A model generated the notes under the pieces. That model saw only the letters and a program-made list of their open reading frames with translations. It did not search any database and had not been told where the DNA came from. Positions 17,797 to 26,256 of a DNA stretch of 40,577 bases are shown here, piece by piece. Made by a program: the position numbers and the translations under genes. Numbering within the stretch: position 1 is the first letter of the stretch; every line of letters begins with the position of its first letter. The DNA lies in NCBI GenBank assembly GCA_020061705.1, contig JAGUXT010000017.1, forward strand, positions 1 through 40,577. The letters are read 5' to 3'. This DNA is from Halothiobacillus sp. Lineage in GTDB: Bacteria > Pseudomonadota > Gammaproteobacteria > Halothiobacillales > Halothiobacillaceae.

Positions 17797-18880
17797 CTGT
17801 CGCGCCCTCCTTGTTTTTGGCGGTTTTTTCCGCTTTTTCGCTCTCGCTAAAAACACCACCGCGCATAAGGCTTGCGATCAGGAACATACCGTCGGCGGTA
17901 TCCGGGTTGATATGATTGATACGACGCATCAGATCAAATGCAGAAAACTTTTTGTCATTTCCTTCTCGACGGAAAAACATCTGTGCATCAAGGCTTGCGC
18001 CATTGGGTTCAACCGGTATCGGTTTGGTGTGTTCACCAAAGGCGGGATACCAGGTGTCGATGGTGCGCAGTGCATTACCTATTTTCTGATCACGTAATGC
18101 CGCCTGCCCCATGACACGAATATCGGAAAAATTCAGTAAGGCACCACCTTCGCGATTAGCTTCGGATGGGTGGCCGACTTTGTATAACGGGCGGGCAAAT
18201 CCGCTGGGTTTTTTTTCAACGTAGTTTTGGGACGGGAATAATTCAACAGCGCCCGTGAAGCCGAACAGGATATGCGCCTCAACATCTAATGCGGTCGTCG
18301 TCACACCACGCATGTTTTCAGCAATGGCTTTCCCCAAGGTGATTTCATCTTGGCTGTAGGCATCAAAATGCTGCAATGAGATAGAAAGAGCATTGTCGCT
18401 TTGCGCCAGCGGTTCTTGATGCGCATACACATGAATCATGATGCGTTCACCCAAAATCCGGTTACGCCACAGCCAACGACCATTGAGGATATTGCGCGCA
18501 TAACGAAGTGCAACTTCTTCAAGACCTGCACTGGTTTGCGCTTTTTCAATGAAGGCTTGCAGGGATTGGCGCAAGGTTTGTTGCTCTGCGCCAGCACAGG
18601 CAAATAGGGTGTCGTTCAAAGATAATGTTCGGAGGCTGAATCTGACCTTTACGCCACAGGCTTTGCTGTCCGATTTTGCTGATTCGGTGACCTGGATATT
18701 GGAAATTTCGGTTTTAGAATCGTTATTGATGTTTTGTGTTCCATGAATGCCGTGACGCACAACATCGACCGGTCTTTCCAGGCCGTCATTATCGACACTG
18801 AAAAACAGGCCATCACTGATGACAAAACCGCGTTGAAAACTCAATACTCCGGGTAGCTTTTTGAAAGTAACGTCGCTCAT
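17786..18880 (-). CDS. csy3: CRISPR Cascade backbone Cas7f (Csy3)
   Basis: Backbone subunit that polymerises along the crRNA in the type I-F surveillance complex. The 364-residue protein starts at ATG 18880 with SDVTFKKLPGVLSFQRG, a typical Csy3 opening. Family motifs such as IMVHVYA-like (IMIHVYA), FTGAVELFPSQ and the helical end (MFLIASLMRGG) are present, then a charged tail. It overlaps csy2 by 4 bp (ATGA) and cas6f by 11 bp. Confidence 0.95.
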   Translation of the reverse strand: MSDVTFKKLPGVLSFQRGFVISDGLFFSVDNDGLERPVDVVRHGIHGTQNINNDSKTEISNIQVTESAKSDSKACGVKVRFSLRTLSLNDTLFACAGAEQQTLRQSLQAFIEKAQTSAGLEEVALRYARNILNGRWLWRNRILGERIMIHVYAHQEPLAQSDNALSISLQHFDAYSQDEITLGKAIAENMRGVTTTALDVEAHILFGFTGAVELFPSQNYVEKKPSGFARPLYKVGHPSEANREGGALLNFSDIRVMGQAALRDQKIGNALRTIDTWYPAFGEHTKPIPVEPNGASLDAQMFFRREGNDKKFSAFDLMRRINHINPDTADGMFLIASLMRGGVFSESEKAEKTAKNKEGATDAA

Positions 18881-19731
18881 GCTGATGGCTCCTGTTGGAT
18901 GGTCGATAAGGTGGCTGTGTGGGTGATAAATACGTCGTCGCGCGGCCAATGACCGCGCCAAAAACAAGGGAATTGCGCCGTAGCGGCTAGGCCTTGCGCA
19001 GTAATGTGTCGAATGCTTTGATAGGCAACCAGTCCTACCAGCGGCTCGGCAAACGCATGGGGCGCGTTTTCGCGTGCATTATTGCGTGCTTCAAAAGGGG
19101 TCAGTGTGGCGTAACCCAGAACCGCTGGACTCAGCCAGCGGCGCGACTCGCCTTCGGGAGCTGAATCATTCACCCGAGATAACAAGGTTTCCAGTCGTCC
19201 CTGATCGGTCGAAACCAGCTCATGGCTTTGATCGGTGATGAAAAAACCATGGTGAATGGCCTTGAGGCTCGCCTCAAACGACTCGTGAATGCTTGGCTTG
19301 CCATGATGCGTTATCAGGCCGCCAGCAATCCGGCGCTGTGACAAGGCCGTTTTCACTTGGTGCAGGGAAGGACAGGTGTCAGCAAACAACAGAAGCAGGC
19401 TAATCTCAAGATGCATGGAGGCAGTCGGTTGCAGCGAGAGTGCGTGTTTGTTGTGTTTGCTGTAATCATTTTTGTCAATATAGGTGGCTGCCCTGAATTG
19501 ATGCGGATAATCACCGTAGTCCTTGAGTAGGTCGCTGGGTAGGTCGCTTTCGGCCAAAAACTGCGCATCGTGGTGAATGATTGCCACGCCAGCGGGTTGA
19601 ATACCAATATCTCGACCGAAGGCATGTGCGAACAGAGTGCAGGCAAATACAGGGGTCATGGTGATCGCCCAAGCTGTGGCCAAAGCATTAGCGCGTTGCA
19701 CTTCAATATGTGGAATGAGCAGGTAGCGCAT
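18877..19731 (-). CDS. csy2: CRISPR Cascade subunit Cas5f (Csy2)
   Basis: Binds the 5' handle of the crRNA together with Cas8f. The 284-residue protein opens with a family-like beta strand (YLLIPHIEVQRANALATAW) and has the later PAVLGYATLTPFEAR and PLVGLVAYQSIRH segments. It is shorter than the roughly 325 residues of the Pseudomonas aeruginosa protein. It sits 3 bp after csy1 and overlaps csy3. Confidence 0.92.
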   Translation of the reverse strand: MRYLLIPHIEVQRANALATAWAITMTPVFACTLFAHAFGRDIGIQPAGVAIIHHDAQFLAESDLPSDLLKDYGDYPHQFRAATYIDKNDYSKHNKHALSLQPTASMHLEISLLLLFADTCPSLHQVKTALSQRRIAGGLITHHGKPSIHESFEASLKAIHHGFFITDQSHELVSTDQGRLETLLSRVNDSAPEGESRRWLSPAVLGYATLTPFEARNNARENAPHAFAEPLVGLVAYQSIRHITAQGLAATAQFPCFWRGHWPRDDVFITHTATLSTIQQEPSA

Positions 19732-19734
19732 GAC

Positions 19735-20778
19735 TCAAAGCTCCGTGATAAGTTGATGCAAGCGCCGACGCTCTTCCGGCGAAAAACTGAGCCGAATCGT
19801 TGTGCCATCTGGATTTGCGCCAAAACGAAAACTATCAAGCGCATTCAATAACCATTGCGCACGTCGGTCTGCATGGTTTCTTGTGGGTGACAGAAAGGCT
19901 TCCAGCAAAGCGTCCTGCCTTGGCTCAAGAAATTCATCAGCGTAGTCATGTATAGAACGCTCAGCCTTTTGCGCCTGATTCCGCACGGCATCCAGCATGG
20001 GGGAGATCAGAGAAGACTCTTGCGCCCTGAGCGCCAAGGTCATGTTTTTATCCTGCACGTCTTTTTGCCAGATGCCATATCGACGCACCATGTCGTAGGG
20101 AAGGCTTGGACGGAAGCCGTTGTAATGGAGACTAAAGGCGGCACGCAGCTTGGGATTCAGCTTGGGTACGTTGACGAACACCAACGGCCTGCTCATCGAA
20201 CGGACACGACCTCCTACGTTTTGCGGATTACTGCCGCCCACAGAAAAACTGTTGACATGGCGATCAAAGCCTATTGTAGGTGACTGATTATCTTTGATTT
20301 TTCTAGCATCTTGCCGTTTGCGTGATACCGCGCTGATATGCTCACTCAAGCCCGCTGATGCCAAGGGTGTAATGGCAACATAACCTGCCGCTCCCTGAGG
20401 GATTAGAAGCTGTCGTAAACGAGGGCTGACCGTATGCAAGCCTTGTTCAGCATGCTGTGTAATGATTGCAAGGTACTTGTCTGCAACCGAATTTTTTGCA
20501 TCAGGCGTATCACTCTCCAGTGCATCAATTTCACCAATCAACTGACGCACTCGTTTGAAATAAGTAGCGTCTTTGCCCGCATTCACCAGGTAATCGAGGC
20601 CAACCTGCTTACCCTCTGCCATGAGTGTGCGGACGCTTACATAAGGCAGGTCGAGTACCTGCTCGGCACCCAGTCGAACGCCGCCGGGTCTGACGTTGCT
20701 GTTGATGGTTTTGCATGAAAAATGAAACAGGTTTTCATCCATCCACTGCAACAAGATCTGATGTTCTGCTGATTCCAT
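19735..20778 (-). CDS. csy1: CRISPR Cascade large subunit Cas8f (Csy1), compact form
   Basis: Large subunit that recognises the PAM and helps open target DNA. I start it at ATG 20778: GGAG lies 6 bases upstream and ESAEHQILLQWMDENL fits the N-terminal helix. A frame from 20853 would run into the divergent control region. Family stretches include NVGGRVRSMSRPLVFVNVP, LVTPLA-like YVAITPLASAGLSEHI and the C-terminal FGANPDGTTIRLSFSPEER. At 347 residues it is clearly shorter than the ~430 of well-studied I-F1 proteins. It is the first gene of the five-gene interference operon. Confidence 0.9.
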   Translation of the reverse strand: MESAEHQILLQWMDENLFHFSCKTINSNVRPGGVRLGAEQVLDLPYVSVRTLMAEGKQVGLDYLVNAGKDATYFKRVRQLIGEIDALESDTPDAKNSVADKYLAIITQHAEQGLHTVSPRLRQLLIPQGAAGYVAITPLASAGLSEHISAVSRKRQDARKIKDNQSPTIGFDRHVNSFSVGGSNPQNVGGRVRSMSRPLVFVNVPKLNPKLRAAFSLHYNGFRPSLPYDMVRRYGIWQKDVQDKNMTLALRAQESSLISPMLDAVRNQAQKAERSIHDYADEFLEPRQDALLEAFLSPTRNHADRRAQWLLNALDSFRFGANPDGTTIRLSFSPEERRRLHQLITEL

Positions 20779-20916
20779 GCGCGGCTCCGACTCAGGTGTT
20801 GATGTGGATTGAACAGTAAACCGACACCTGTCAGAATGCAAAAATATCTCCAAAAGAAGGAATCAAATTGATTTGTTTATTTTCATATGAACTATCATGA
20901 ATCAAGTTTATTTGTT
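20779..20916. promoter_or_regulatory. divergent CRISPR-Cas control region with paired operator-like repeats
   Basis: The 108 bp between csy1 and the divergent regulator gene, and the first bases of that gene, hold two direct copies of AATCAAnTTnATTTGTT (20861-20877 and 20900-20916), 39 bp apart. The first contains a perfect palindrome AATCAA-A-TTGATT; the second is imperfect and lies just inside the regulator gene. The layout fits sites for the adjacent WYL regulator controlling both transcripts. TTGATT and TATCAT (20893-20898) could be weak promoter elements for the rightward unit, which has no ribosome-binding site and may be leaderless. Confidence 0.55.
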
Positions 20917-21705
20917 CTAAGGCGCTGTGTATGGGCGGGGCGAACCACGCGCGCAGATCTGATGCAGGCTTTTGGCATCCCCTCTGCCACAGCGACACGC
21001 GCCCTCAGTTATGCAGTGAGTCACTTTCCTCTCACGCTCGGGCAAAAACCCAAGTGGGTAGAAAGCATTCCCCACGCAGCCATCCCCACACCCGCCTCGG
21101 CAGGTGTCTTGCTCAGGCTGCTAGGCGAAAACCCTTATCAGTTTGCTGTCACCGGGCTTAAACCGAGCGAGTTAAATGTTGTCATCACGCGGCTAAAACA
21201 CGATGTCGCTCTGAGTGTAGACAATGCTGTGTTGACACTTCTTTTACGTGCCACCATCAACAGTACACGGATTGATATTCGATATGTCGGTCTGCGCCTT
21301 GGTGAGTCCGCGCGTTGGCGTTCGGTTGTTCCCGTTGCCCTGAATTATCTACAAAACCAATGGCGACTCATGGCGCACGATCTCGAAACCACTGATTTTC
21401 CTCTGAAGTCTTTCGTTATTCCGCGCATTCTGGACGCACAGCTTACGACACAGAAACGACCTCGCGGCCTGAGGCTGCAAACAGGCGATATAGCTCAACG
21501 GGTTTATAAAATAAGGCTTAATAGCCGAATGACCGTTGACCAACAAATCGCCATTCGACGTGAGCTTGGAATCAATCAGAACGACGAAATCACGCTTGCA
21601 GATAATGTATTGTTTGATTTCAGAAAAACTTATATGGAAAACGAGATCAAGGCGGATGCAAACATTGTCTGGCCATTGGTTGTCGAACTGCAAAGAGCGG
21701 GGTAG
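20887..21705 (+). CDS. WYL-domain transcriptional regulator (BrxR/CapW-like) of the cas locus
   Basis: A 272-residue protein with an N-terminal winged helix-turn-helix (about 5-60, with TTRADLMQAFGIPSATATRA as likely recognition region) and a WYL domain in the middle (about 125-190). The C-terminal domain (about 200-270) is like the WCX dimerisation region. The WYL signature reads WRLMAHD, followed by LKSFVIPRI, close to the BrxR/CapW type of defence-island repressor. It is divergent from csy1 and only 3 bp upstream of cas2-3. I infer autorepression and control of both cas units, relieved by an unknown ligand. ATG 20887 has no ribosome-binding site. Confidence 0.8.
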   Translation: MNYHESSLFVLRRCVWAGRTTRADLMQAFGIPSATATRALSYAVSHFPLTLGQKPKWVESIPHAAIPTPASAGVLLRLLGENPYQFAVTGLKPSELNVVITRLKHDVALSVDNAVLTLLLRATINSTRIDIRYVGLRLGESARWRSVVPVALNYLQNQWRLMAHDLETTDFPLKSFVIPRILDAQLTTQKRPRGLRLQTGDIAQRVYKIRLNSRMTVDQQIAIRRELGINQNDEITLADNVLFDFRKTYMENEIKADANIVWPLVVELQRAG

Positions 21706-21708
21706 GTC

Positions 21709-24700
21709 ATGCACATCACACTCGTCTCACAATGTGAAAAAAAAGCTCTTAAGCGCAGCCGAGCGCTTATCGACCGTTACGCGGTACGTATTTCAGATCG
21801 AAGCTGGATAACACCCATCACGACTGAGGCATTAGACGATCTGCGCATGGCTTTGCGCCAAACGGCAACTCGCCAAACCGCCGTAGCCTGTTACATCAAC
21901 CAAGGCAAAAACTCAATGAAATTGGCTTGGACAGTCGGGCGATCTGACTTTTTTGGTGAACACGGTGCATTGGCTGTGGGTACACGACAACGCCACAGAA
22001 CTGAGCCGCCTTTATGGCTTCGTGTTGCTGCACTCGTGGCCAAGGCCGCTGGGTTAGTTCATGACTTTGGTAAGGGCTCCATTCATTTTCAGGAAAAACT
22101 CAAATCGACATCGATTATTAAAGACAAAACCCGTCACGAATGGATTTCCATGAAGCTGTATCAAGCGATGAGATCGTTGAATCAATTTTCATGGGATGCG
22201 GCGTGGACATATGTCCGAGAAAGTCCTGATCGACATGCCATGCCATTCATGAATGGGAAAGAATTTTATCCTATACACTCCGCATTTGATGCCATTGACT
22301 TCAGCGTACTTACCCACCATAGATTACTTGCGCCATCCGCAAACAAGAAAAGTGCCTGCGGCGACAGGCCTGAAGAAATAGAACATACACACCGCGAAGG
22401 GGGCGCAGGTGATGAATTGGACATATTCACCGAAGCAGCTCCTCTGACTGCCAAAATTTTAGATATATTGGCGAAAACCACGGAGCGCATCGCGCAAATT
22501 CACTTGGATCGGCCAAGTGACCCCTTGTTTTTTCGCGGAATAACCCTAATCGCTCGTGCGGCTTTGATTTTAGCTGATCATGAGGTTTCGGCATTGACAA
22601 CATCTTGCAAAAACCAAAAGAACAACAGCGATTTATATGCCAATACATGCCGAATTAATGAAAAATCGCAACTGAATCAAAAGCTCGATTGGCATCTTGA
22701 GAATGTTTCTCAGCGTGCTCAGGAGATTATTCATTACTTCGATAACCATGAGCTACCTACACTTTGTCCTCAAACACGTGCAAACATCGATGCCGACTCT
22801 GGGCAAGGAAGATACCAGTGGCAAGACAAAGCCGCTTCCCATCTGCGTGGTTTACAGGAACAAAATCAACACCCCACATTGATATTCAATCTTGCCGGAA
22901 CAGGCGCAGGGAAAACGCGTATGAATGTACGCGCATTAGCCGCTCTGCGCGGGGAGGATGAACCCTTACGCATTGCCGCCGGTTTCAATTTGCGCACACT
23001 CACCCTGCAAACACATCGGGCATTTAAAACGCAACTCGGTATGAGTGATGACGAAGTTGCCTGTGTCATTGGTGATCGCTTTGCTCGCGCCATGTATGAG
23101 GACAACAGCAACACCGATGAAAACAACATAAACATACTTGAATATGACTCCGTTGGGCAGCCTGTGGATTATCCGCAATGGTTGCAAACCATGGCAAAGG
23201 GGGATCCCGGGCTTTTGAACCTGATCGGTGCGCCTGTTCTCGTTTCAACCATGGATTACCTGGTCAATGCCGGCGACCCCACCAAACAAGGTCATCACGC
23301 CCACGCACTTCTGCGTATTGCAAGTAGCGACCTCATTCTGGACGAGGTAGATAGTTACGACCCTATAGCTCTGGTTGCTGTTGTTCGCATCGTACAGATG
23401 GCCGGTTTATTCGGAAGGCACGTCGTCGCATCAAGCGCAACTCTTAGTGAACCCGTAGCTGAAGCGATTTTCAAGGCCTATCAATCGGGCGTTGCCATGT
23501 ACGCAGCTCTCAGACTCGCCGATATATCGCCCCGACTGAGTTTTATTGATCATCAGTTATATCCCTCAAGCTTTATCACCCATTCTTCTGGCGAATTTAT
23601 TGAGAAATACGGCGAGAGATTGAATGAATTAGTGATGCACACACAGCAGTTGCCCGCTTATCGTGCATGCAATTACCAACGTATGAATGTCCCGACCAAT
23701 CGTGAAGACGCATTTAATGTGCTTGCAGAGTCCGTACAAACGGCCTCGATGGAGCTTCATGCAAATCAGTCATGGGCGTATGGCACAACAGGCAAGCATG
23801 TATCCATTGGATTGATTCGAGTGGCATCTGTAAAAACCTGCGTTGAATTGGCATCCAGCCTTATTCAAACGATGCCTAACGCGCATGTGACTGCATATCA
23901 CGCGGTTGACCTTCGTTTGCGTCGTTGGCGCAAGGAAGAGTCACTTGATCGCTTGCTCTATCGGAATCCTGATGACGGTTCTGACGGCAATAGCGCTTTA
24001 CTCAACGATACCGACATTCAAGATCGCGTCGCACGTACGCTAGGTAATGATGTCATGTTCATTGTCGTTGCCACACCGGTTGAAGAGGTGGGACGTGATC
24101 ATGATTTCGACTGGGCCATCATTGAGCCATCCAGTGTTCAATCTATTGTTCAGCTTGCTGGTCGCGTGAATCGACATCGGCTTGTTCATGTTTCAAAACC
24201 CAATGTCAGTATTTTGCAATTGAATCGTAGAGCGCTACAAGGTGAAGAGCGCGCCTTTCATCGTCCGGGCAATGAGGTTGGCGATGCGCTTTATAATTCT
24301 CACGATGCCATTAAATTACTTGGTGATGAATTAAAGCAAATTGATGCGTCCTTGCGCTTTGGTGATACCCATGGCAAATGTATCTTTGCCGTGCTGGATG
24401 ATAAAAGTATTCAGCAACGCATGAATCAACCCATGGGGACTGTATTAGGTGAAAGTAACAGGCCGCTGACGTGGACGACGCAGTGTCATTATGAGCTTTA
24501 TCCGTTAAGGAATAATAGCGAGCGTAGACGTTTTAGATTTTCAAAATCCAAGACTGATAAGATCGTTGTTGAAGAATTTTTCGCCCACATGGCAAACAAG
24601 AAAACCCCTCAATGGAGGGAGACTGATTGCGTCAGTTTGACTTCCAAAACGATGAAAGAAAGTTACTGGCTAGCGCCGACCATTGAAGACTTAATAAGTG

Positions 24701-24798
24701 AGCAAAAAAATTATATTCATGATTCACATCATTTAATGGAGTTTGAGGTTGTTGATGTTGAACGGGTTTCATTCCATGCTTTCTTTGGTGGGTATTAG
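21709..24798 (+). CDS. cas2-3: CRISPR Cas2-Cas3 fusion, type I-F
   Basis: 1029-residue fusion that joins adaptation to target degradation. Residues about 1-95 form the Cas2 domain that associates with Cas1. A HD nuclease follows (H118-D119 in GLVHDFGKGSIHF). The SF2 helicase has Walker A GTGAGKT (K402), the DEVD box (545-548), SSATLSEP and motif VI QLAGRVNRHR (815-824). All key residues are intact, so shredding and helicase activity are expected. It is coupled to the WYL gene 3 bp upstream and separated from cas1, which is on the opposite strand, an unusual split for a I-F system. Confidence 0.96.
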   Translation: MHITLVSQCEKKALKRSRALIDRYAVRISDRSWITPITTEALDDLRMALRQTATRQTAVACYINQGKNSMKLAWTVGRSDFFGEHGALAVGTRQRHRTEPPLWLRVAALVAKAAGLVHDFGKGSIHFQEKLKSTSIIKDKTRHEWISMKLYQAMRSLNQFSWDAAWTYVRESPDRHAMPFMNGKEFYPIHSAFDAIDFSVLTHHRLLAPSANKKSACGDRPEEIEHTHREGGAGDELDIFTEAAPLTAKILDILAKTTERIAQIHLDRPSDPLFFRGITLIARAALILADHEVSALTTSCKNQKNNSDLYANTCRINEKSQLNQKLDWHLENVSQRAQEIIHYFDNHELPTLCPQTRANIDADSGQGRYQWQDKAASHLRGLQEQNQHPTLIFNLAGTGAGKTRMNVRALAALRGEDEPLRIAAGFNLRTLTLQTHRAFKTQLGMSDDEVACVIGDRFARAMYEDNSNTDENNINILEYDSVGQPVDYPQWLQTMAKGDPGLLNLIGAPVLVSTMDYLVNAGDPTKQGHHAHALLRIASSDLILDEVDSYDPIALVAVVRIVQMAGLFGRHVVASSATLSEPVAEAIFKAYQSGVAMYAALRLADISPRLSFIDHQLYPSSFITHSSGEFIEKYGERLNELVMHTQQLPAYRACNYQRMNVPTNREDAFNVLAESVQTASMELHANQSWAYGTTGKHVSIGLIRVASVKTCVELASSLIQTMPNAHVTAYHAVDLRLRRWRKEESLDRLLYRNPDDGSDGNSALLNDTDIQDRVARTLGNDVMFIVVATPVEEVGRDHDFDWAIIEPSSVQSIVQLAGRVNRHRLVHVSKPNVSILQLNRRALQGEERAFHRPGNEVGDALYNSHDAIKLLGDELKQIDASLRFGDTHGKCIFAVLDDKSIQQRMNQPMGTVLGESNRPLTWTTQCHYELYPLRNNSERRRFRFSKSKTDKIVVEEFFAHMANKKTPQWRETDCVSLTSKTMKESYWLAPTIEDLISEQKNYIHDSHHLMEFEVVDVERVSFHAFFGGY

Positions 24799-25527
24799 AT
24801 TCACTGTTTAATGGTGAAATCAATTTGTCATTTATGGTTTTTAGTGGTCTTGGTTAGAAAATCCCCATAGGATGTTGCAAAAATTGATTGCCGCCCAATT
24901 AGCCCCCAAAGCCAAGCACCAGCCCGCAGGATAGTCAGTCGCCATGGATTAAACGAGGGGGTGAGCCCGCCTACACCCCCCCCATCCCATCCGCAGGGGG
25001 TGAAAGAGGGAAAGAAAATCCAAATCAAGGCAGCCTACTTTGTTGGCTGATTTATTGGTGAGCTTGGTTTTTTTTGGACACCAAAGCAGAAGCGTTTACA
25101 GACTTTTTAAAGTGTACCCCTTGCGCTAGGGGTGTCCTGATGCTTGCTTCTTGCTCACCCTGTGTGGTAGGCGGTTTTGGTGTGGGTTATCCCGAAATCC
25201 GGTGAAGAGCAAGCAATGTTTTCGTCTAACAAAATCCACTCGCGTAGATTCTTGTTAGACGAAACATCGCCCCTCTGCCCTCCCTTGCGGTCGGTTGAGT
25301 GGCTTTGCTTGGCAGGGGTGAACCCCTGCACCCCGATTTTCTCCCTCGGTCGAAAATCAAATCCAACAGCCGAACAGCCTGCATGAGTATGCGCCTGTTC
25401 TTTCCCTCCTCCGCCTGCGGGTGGGGGGGTGTGTCATCCTCCCCTCATCCTCAACCATCAGGGCGAGGGGAGGGGCAGAGTCTCCCTGGTTTTATGTTGA
25501 ATTGGGTTAGGCCAGTTAATCTGAGCG
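24799..25527. other. non-coding spacer between CRISPR-Cas and mobilisation modules
   Basis: 729 bp without a convincing gene; short frames on both strands have low-complexity Pro/Gly/Trp-rich translations. It contains C-rich repeats (about 24956-25006), a hairpin ACCCCT-tgcgct-AGGGGT (25117-25134), and a strong inverted repeat at 25216-25267. Composition changes sharply here, suggesting a module junction. Confidence 0.6.
25216..25267. repeat. 20-bp inverted repeat with attC-like core boxes
   Basis: ATGTTTTCGTCTAACAAAAT (25216-25235) pairs with the stretch ending at 25267 with about two differences, around a 10-12-base loop. The arms contain GTCTAAC and GTTAGAC, which fit the integron R'' (RYYYAAC) and R' (GTTRRRY) consensus. 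The core-to-core span of about 38 bp is shorter than usual attC sites and no internal L boxes are clear. No T-run follows, so a terminator is unlikely. A transfer origin or another recombination site is an alternative. Confidence 0.55.
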
Positions 25528-25854
25528 TTATCTTGGTAGTGCTAGATGAAGTTTGATTGCATCCTCGACGGCTAGCATGTCGGCCTTTGTCAGCGTGCCA
25601 AGTTGACTCTTGAGCCGTGATTTGTCCGCCGCCATGATCTGATCGCTCATAGCCTTGCTGCTTCGGTCGCCTACGGTTACAACCGCTTCACCGGGATACA
25701 GTTTTCCGGTGTTGCTGGTGAGGGGTACAACGACAACACGTGACAGGTTTCGATTGGCGGCATCGTTGCTCACAATGACGGCAGGGCGCGTCTTACGGAC
25801 TTCGCTTCCTACTGCCGGATCAAACTCAACCCACCAGACATCACCGCGCTGCAT
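25528..25854 (-). CDS. MazF/PemK-family toxin
   Basis: A 108-residue endoribonuclease toxin of the MazF/PemK family. I start it at ATG 25854, because MQRGDVWWVEFDPAVGSE is the typical opening; a longer frame is an artefact. Family motifs KTRPAVIVSNDAANR, VVPLTSNTGKLYPGE and ADKSRL are intact. It overlaps the upstream antitoxin gene by 14 bp. Such pairs commonly stabilise plasmids and integrative elements, which fits the relaxase and integrase next door. Confidence 0.92.
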   Translation of the reverse strand: MQRGDVWWVEFDPAVGSEVRKTRPAVIVSNDAANRNLSRVVVVPLTSNTGKLYPGEAVVTVGDRSSKAMSDQIMAADKSRLKSQLGTLTKADMLAVEDAIKLHLALPR

Positions 25855-26071
25855 CGGCCATGTCTCCGGCAAGGGCGTTACACCATTCCAGGGCTTCGGC
25901 TTCGCGCTCTTGATCGGCGGCCATTGCGCGGTAGCCCTCATCGAGTGAGGTGTCTACAACATGCGGGCGCAGCAAGTCTTCAATGAATTGGCTCATACGG
26001 CGCTTGCCTACGCGTCGGTACAAGCCTTCATAAACAGCTTCATCCAGCGTAATGGTCATGCGCTTGTGCAT
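25841..26071 (-). CDS. ribbon-helix-helix antitoxin
   Basis: A 76-residue partner of the MazF-type toxin. The first 30 residues (RMTITLDEAVYEGLYRRVG) form a ribbon-helix-helix DNA-binding motif; the acidic C-terminal part probably wraps the toxin. ATG 26071 is chosen over a longer upstream frame because the motif starts directly after it. It probably represses its own promoter through the palindrome at 26094-26106. Confidence 0.88.
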   Translation of the reverse strand: MHKRMTITLDEAVYEGLYRRVGKRRMSQFIEDLLRPHVVDTSLDEGYRAMAADQEREAEALEWCNALAGDMADAAR

Positions 26072-26093
26072 TTGAGTTTCTCTGTGTGCGTTG

Positions 26094-26106
26094 TGCGTTA
26101 TACGCA
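26094..26106. promoter_or_regulatory. palindromic operator of the toxin-antitoxin pair
   Basis: TGCGT-TAT-ACGCA is a perfect 5+3+5 palindrome 23 bases upstream of the antitoxin start. Read on the minus strand it contains TATAAC, a possible -10 element, so a bound antitoxin would block the promoter. The remaining DNA up to 26256 shows no gene. Confidence 0.5.
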
Positions 26107-26256
26107 TTTTAGTACATGGACGAACGGCTGCCCTACTTTTCCTGAAAGTCCAAAGTTGCAAAAAAGTGGGGCAACCAGGGCAAGCCCTGACAGAATGCGG
26201 GTTTGCACTGCCCTAGTTTTGATTGTCAAGATAGGACAGTAGGGCACCTAGGCAGA

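Noticed and set aside
24828-25028. 66-codon Trp/Gly-rich frame on the minus strand
   Set aside because: It reads through C-rich repeat DNA and looks like a non-coding translation.
26245-26256. GGGCACCTAGGC near the toxin-antitoxin genes as an island end
   Set aside because: The match to the tRNA-Leu end is only about 8 bases and palindromic, so chance is likely.
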